Positions 6,109 through 8,199 of a stretch of DNA of 8,199 nt are shown in pieces. The DNA is from CAVQNQ01 sp964427655 (GTDB lineage Bacteria > Acidobacteriota > Terriglobia > Bryobacterales > Bryobacteraceae). Position 1 is the first letter of the stretch, and every line of letters starts with the position of its first letter. A program made the translations under genes and the position numbers. The stretch lies in NCBI GenBank assembly GCA_964427655.1, contig CAYRWE010000227.1:1-8199 (forward strand). The letters are read 5' to 3'. The notes beneath the pieces are model-generated. The model ran no database searches and had not been told where the DNA came from. It saw nothing but the letters and a program-made list of their open reading frames with translations.

Positions 6109-6315
6109 TTCAAGGGCTCCCGCCGTCGTGGGTCGACACCCGCATCAAGATGCTGGCTACCCGCGCGCTATTTCGTCGATCGGTCCCGTATTCCGGATTG
6201 TACGTCCGCCCAGTGGCGTTAGGCGCGCCGCAGCGGGTGCCATGGCCTTCTGCCGGATGCTGCGCGACAGCAAGCCCGCGGAAAGTGGTGCCCGGACGTG
6301 GCGCGGCCTTCGGCG

Positions 6316-6513
6316 CTATGCGATGAGGGGCAAGGGCCGGTTCGAGGCAGCTGGCGAGACGCGGTGACCGCCATCCGACGACGCTTCAATGGCCGCAATC
6401 ACGCGATGGAGCTCGACCGCGTCCTCGAAGGTCGGCGCCGTGTGGGTGTTGTTGCGCAGATCGGACGCCAGCCGGGCGTAGACGCGCGCCACATTTCCCA
6501 CCACCGCGTCGTC
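6316..6513 (-). pseudogene. Probable Gfo/Idh/MocA oxidoreductase, C-terminal remnant
   Basis: About 65 residues remain before TAG at 6316-6318. The readable part is RVYARLASDLRNNTHTAP, then TFEDAVELHRVIAAIEASS. This has the look of the last helices of Gfo/Idh/MocA-type NAD(P)-dependent sugar or inositol dehydrogenases, where the pattern is loop with APxFxDAVxLHRxIxAIE and a short tail. The Rossmann domain and catalytic residues are absent. Upstream of 6513 the frame runs antisense into the IS110-family transposase remnant, so the gene was cut here. The family call rests on the sequence pattern alone. The tail beyond HRV (about 22 residues) is less typical. Confidence 0.5.
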
Positions 6514-7117
6514 GGGGCAAGCCGTCCGTTCCCTGCTGATTGCCCGTTCTCGACTGGTCAGCATCCGGCGCGACCTGGAGAACCAAGTCCGCAGCCTGCT
6601 CAAGGAGGTCGGCCTGCTGTTCCCGCGGGCGATAGGCGGACGGTTCCGCACCCACGTGCGCCGGCTCGTGGACAACGAGCACGTGCTGCGCTCGATTGTC
6701 GAAGGGCTGCTGGCCGTGCATGAGCAGGTCGAGGAGCAGCAGGCGGTGCTCGACAAGCGCGTCCGCATGGAGGCACGGACCGACGAGACGACGCGACGGT
6801 TGATGAGCGTGCCAGGGGTGGGCGTCGTAACCGCCACAGCCTTCCGCCATACCATCGACGACCCGACCCGGTTCCGATCGGCCCAGTCCGTTGGGGCTTA
6901 TCTCGGCTTGACGCCGAGGCGGAAGCAGTCGGGCGAGCAGGACTACAATGGCCGGATCTCGAAATGGGGTGACCGGCTGCTGCGGACATACCTGTTCGAG
7001 GCCGCCAGCGTCCTGCTGCACCGAACTCAGCGCTGGTCCGCTTTGAAGGCTTGGGGCAACCACCCGGCAACTCCGCGATGTGCCAAGGCGCAGGAAAGCG
7101 ACGAGAAGCGGTTTTAG
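6512..7117 (+). pseudogene. IS110-family transposase, N-terminally truncated
   Basis: The frame reads QAVRSLLIARSRLVSIRRDL (from 6518), a coiled-coil-like middle region, then MSVPGVGVVTATAF, RFRSAQSVGAYLGLTPR and GRISKWGD. These are the hallmarks of the Transposase_20 domain of IS110/IS1111 recombinases. The domain's conserved serine is present in KQSGE. The N-terminal RuvC-like DEDD domain, about 120-150 residues in the family, is missing, and at its place begins the oxidoreductase remnant on the opposite strand. Similarity also stops after LKAWGN (about 7060). The normal LAKRxGxxRAxVAxARKLAxILHRM tail is replaced by about 18 unrelated residues before TAG at 7115-7117. An in-frame GTG at 6656 is available, but a product from it would lack catalytic parts. 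The element cannot move by itself. Confidence 0.85.
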
Positions 7118-7386
7118 ACGGGAGGGGCATCAGGCCGTCCTCATTCCCTTCGACGGCCGGCGGTTCGAGCGGCCCGGCCACCCGGCGGGAGACGTGTGCG
7201 CGAATACAGGGCCATCGATCGAAAACCGGGCTGCTGCCGCGGGCGGCGTGCCCGCGCCGGGGCAGTGACGGCATTCCGACTGCCAAGATCGTTGTGATTG
7301 GCACCAAACTCGTTGCGGTCATGCCCGGCAGCGGCTACGTTCGCTCCCGGTCGGGCCAGCTCAGCCGACGATATGGGAAATGTCAG
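7118..7386. other. Gap between transposase remnant and DUF1566 gene
   Basis: These 269 bases contain no supported gene. The left part could be the decayed right flank of the IS110 element, though I could not identify its boundary. A GC-rich hairpin lies at 7234-7265. No clear promoter for the gene at 7387 stands out. A five-codon frame (ATG 7373, TGA overlapping the ATG at 7387) precedes that gene; it may be chance. Confidence 0.4.
7234..7265. repeat. GC-rich hairpin
   Basis: GCGGGC (7239-7244) pairs with GCCCGC (7250-7255) around a 5-base loop. CTGCC (7234-7238) pairs with GGCAG (7261-7265) after a 5-base bulge on the right side. It could stop transcription between the transposase remnant and the next gene, but it has no T-run. 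Confidence 0.35.
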
Positions 7387-7905
7387 ATGAAGCTGCTTCT
7401 TGGGGTGAGTGCGTCCATTTTCCTAACAGTTCTGCTTCATTGGCCAGCGGTTGGCGCAGCAGTAACCGCCAAGGATGGACAATTTGTTGGATATAGTGAT
7501 GGGACTGTCCTTGACAATCGAACAAAGCTAATGTGGGCAGCACAAGACAGTGGCAGAGAACTCAGCCCCGCTGAGGCAATTCAGTACGTAAAAGGCCTTG
7601 TGACTGGGGGCTTTTCGGACTGGCGACTGCCAACTGCAGAGGAAATTTCCTCTTTGTATGATGCAAGGAAAGAGCCACGTGGTGGAGCGAAAGACAGCGA
7701 CCCCATGCCGGTCGCTACGAAGCTAATCCATGTCACCCAGTGCTGTTACCACATATCGGTAAGGCCGCAGCCTGGTCAGATTTTTCAGATCGGATTTCCA
7801 TTCTTTACCTTTGAGGGAGGCAGAGTGATGGGTGCTGTGTTTGTGGGCGATAAGTCCATGGTCCTTCCCGTGCGCTCGTCCCAGCCGGGTCGAATGAACC
7901 GCTGA
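7387..7905 (+). CDS. Secreted DUF1566 (Lcl C-terminal domain) protein
   Basis: This encodes 172 residues. Residues 1-24 form a signal peptide (MKLLL, hydrophobic core, VGAA), so the product should be exported. The mature part carries the DUF1566/Lcl pattern: SDGTVLDNRTKLMW (37-50), SPAEAIQYVKGL (60-71), GGFSDWRLPTAEEISSLYDA (74-93), and the end strand MVLPVRSSQ (158-166). The family occurs in collagen-like adhesins and many small periplasmic or lipoprotein-like proteins; its biochemical role is not established. No lipobox cysteine is seen at the cleavage site, but a Cys119-Cys120 pair is present. The start at 7387 has GGGA 8 bases upstream. The codons are clearly richer in A and T than in the rest of the window. 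Together with the adjoining IS remnant this suggests acquisition by transfer. It stands alone on its strand. Confidence 0.8.
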   Translation: MKLLLGVSASIFLTVLLHWPAVGAAVTAKDGQFVGYSDGTVLDNRTKLMWAAQDSGRELSPAEAIQYVKGLVTGGFSDWRLPTAEEISSLYDARKEPRGGAKDSDPMPVATKLIHVTQCCYHISVRPQPGQIFQIGFPFFTFEGGRVMGAVFVGDKSMVLPVRSSQPGRMNR

Positions 7906-8199
7906 GCGCGAGTCTCCGTCGCTTCCTATAACCGTATAGCGTTACGAGACAGGCCGTTCGGCAAATTGTCGTATTCCGGTTGATACGACCAACGGTCGAG
8001 CGGTTCGCGTCGCAGCCGACCTGGCACGACCGGCGTTGCCACCGGGAGGCTGTCATTGTGGCGGGGCTGACTGATGCGCTTCCTTGGCTACACCATTGGG
8101 CGGTTTTCCGATTTAGGCCAGATCGTCGTTCGGAGAGCGATCACAGAGGTGGCTGGGGAAATTCGGACAGGTCGATAGGTAGAAAAACTGCCTGAGAGC
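7906..8199. other. 3' flank without a recognisable gene
   Basis: These 294 bases carry short open frames on both strands whose translations match nothing I know. The hairpin at 7966-7992 is the only structure. A gene running off the right edge is possible but not supported. Confidence 0.4.
7966..7992 (+). terminator. Hairpin downstream of the DUF1566 gene, possible terminator
   Basis: GTCGTAT (7968-7974) and ATACGAC (7983-7989) form a perfect 7-bp stem with an 8-base loop. Flanking TT and AA extend it across one bulged C. It lies about 60 bases past the stop at 7905. No T-run follows, so termination is only a positional guess. Confidence 0.3.

Larger units (their letters stand above)
5765..6315. 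other. Non-coding stretch between gene remnants
   Basis: I can support no gene in these 551 bases. Several long frames are open on the plus strand, but their translations are Arg/Pro/Ala-rich with no motif I recognise, as expected from GC-rich DNA without stops. The stretch contains the hairpin at 5820-5845, the second copy of the 43-bp repeat at 5852-5894, and an 8-bp inverted repeat at 6078-6108. The plus-strand translation from about 6128 to 6190 (WVDTRIKMLATRALF) looks slightly more protein-like, but I could not match it to a family. Confidence 0.45.

Noticed and set aside
5540..6367. Plus-strand open frame of 275 residues
   Set aside because: It runs antisense over the rhodanese and oxidoreductase remnants. 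Its composition is typical of GC-rich shadow frames, with no motif or ribosome site.
6600..7322. Minus-strand open frame of 240 residues over the transposase
   Set aside because: It is a shadow of the IS110-family frame, and the plus-strand reading carries unmistakable family motifs.
7906..8199. Possible IS5-like transposase tail in the right flank (RIALRDRP)
   Set aside because: The resemblance is limited to a few residues and the frame stops at once. I could not extend it in any frame.
1..8199. tRNA, rRNA, CRISPR array, toxin-antitoxin or defence-system genes
   Set aside because: I looked on both strands and found no cloverleaf, regular short repeats with spacers, or motifs of such families.

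Overview
This is a GC-rich window from what looks like an alphaproteobacterium. The class III cyclase and the Crp-like regulators most resemble families I know from Rhodospirillales/Acetobacteraceae and their relatives. That placement is inferred from protein style and base composition, since no rRNA or other taxonomic marker is present.

The left half (about 330-4030) is a cyclic-nucleotide signalling locus. A class III nucleotide cyclase (1196-3238, +) has a cyclase domain, one transmembrane helix, a TolB-like region and TPR-like helices. It is flanked by two paralogous Crp/Fnr-type regulators, both on the minus strand. One (331-1038) is divergent from the cyclase across a 157-bp intergenic region that holds a strong inverted repeat. 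The other (3332-4030) converges on the cyclase's 3' end. Both regulators keep the residues expected for cAMP binding. Their recognition helices differ from E. coli CRP and from each other at one key position. The simplest reading is a local module: the cyclase makes the nucleotide and the two regulators sense it, possibly with different or overlapping targets. This link is inference from synteny and motifs.

The middle (4297-5379, -) encodes a 360-residue protein of unknown function made of two diverged copies of one beta-rich unit. A strong Shine-Dalgarno supports its start, and no signal peptide is visible from that start.

The right half (about 5480-7120) is a graveyard of gene fragments. 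It contains the C-terminal end of a rhodanese-like protein (5612-5764, -), a 43-bp near-perfect direct repeat around it (5477-5519 and 5852-5894), the C-terminal end of a probable Gfo/Idh/MocA oxidoreductase (6316-6513, -) and, abutting that, an N-terminally deleted IS110-family transposase (6512-7117, +). No intact gene is supported between 5380 and 7386. After this comes a secreted DUF1566/Lcl-type protein (7387-7905, +) with visibly lower GC than the rest, consistent with recent transfer. The last 294 bases hold one hairpin and no recognisable gene.

The most interesting points are the paralogous Crp-cyclase-Crp arrangement with its leader palindrome, the duplicated-domain protein, and the repeat-flanked and IS-abutted gene remains.
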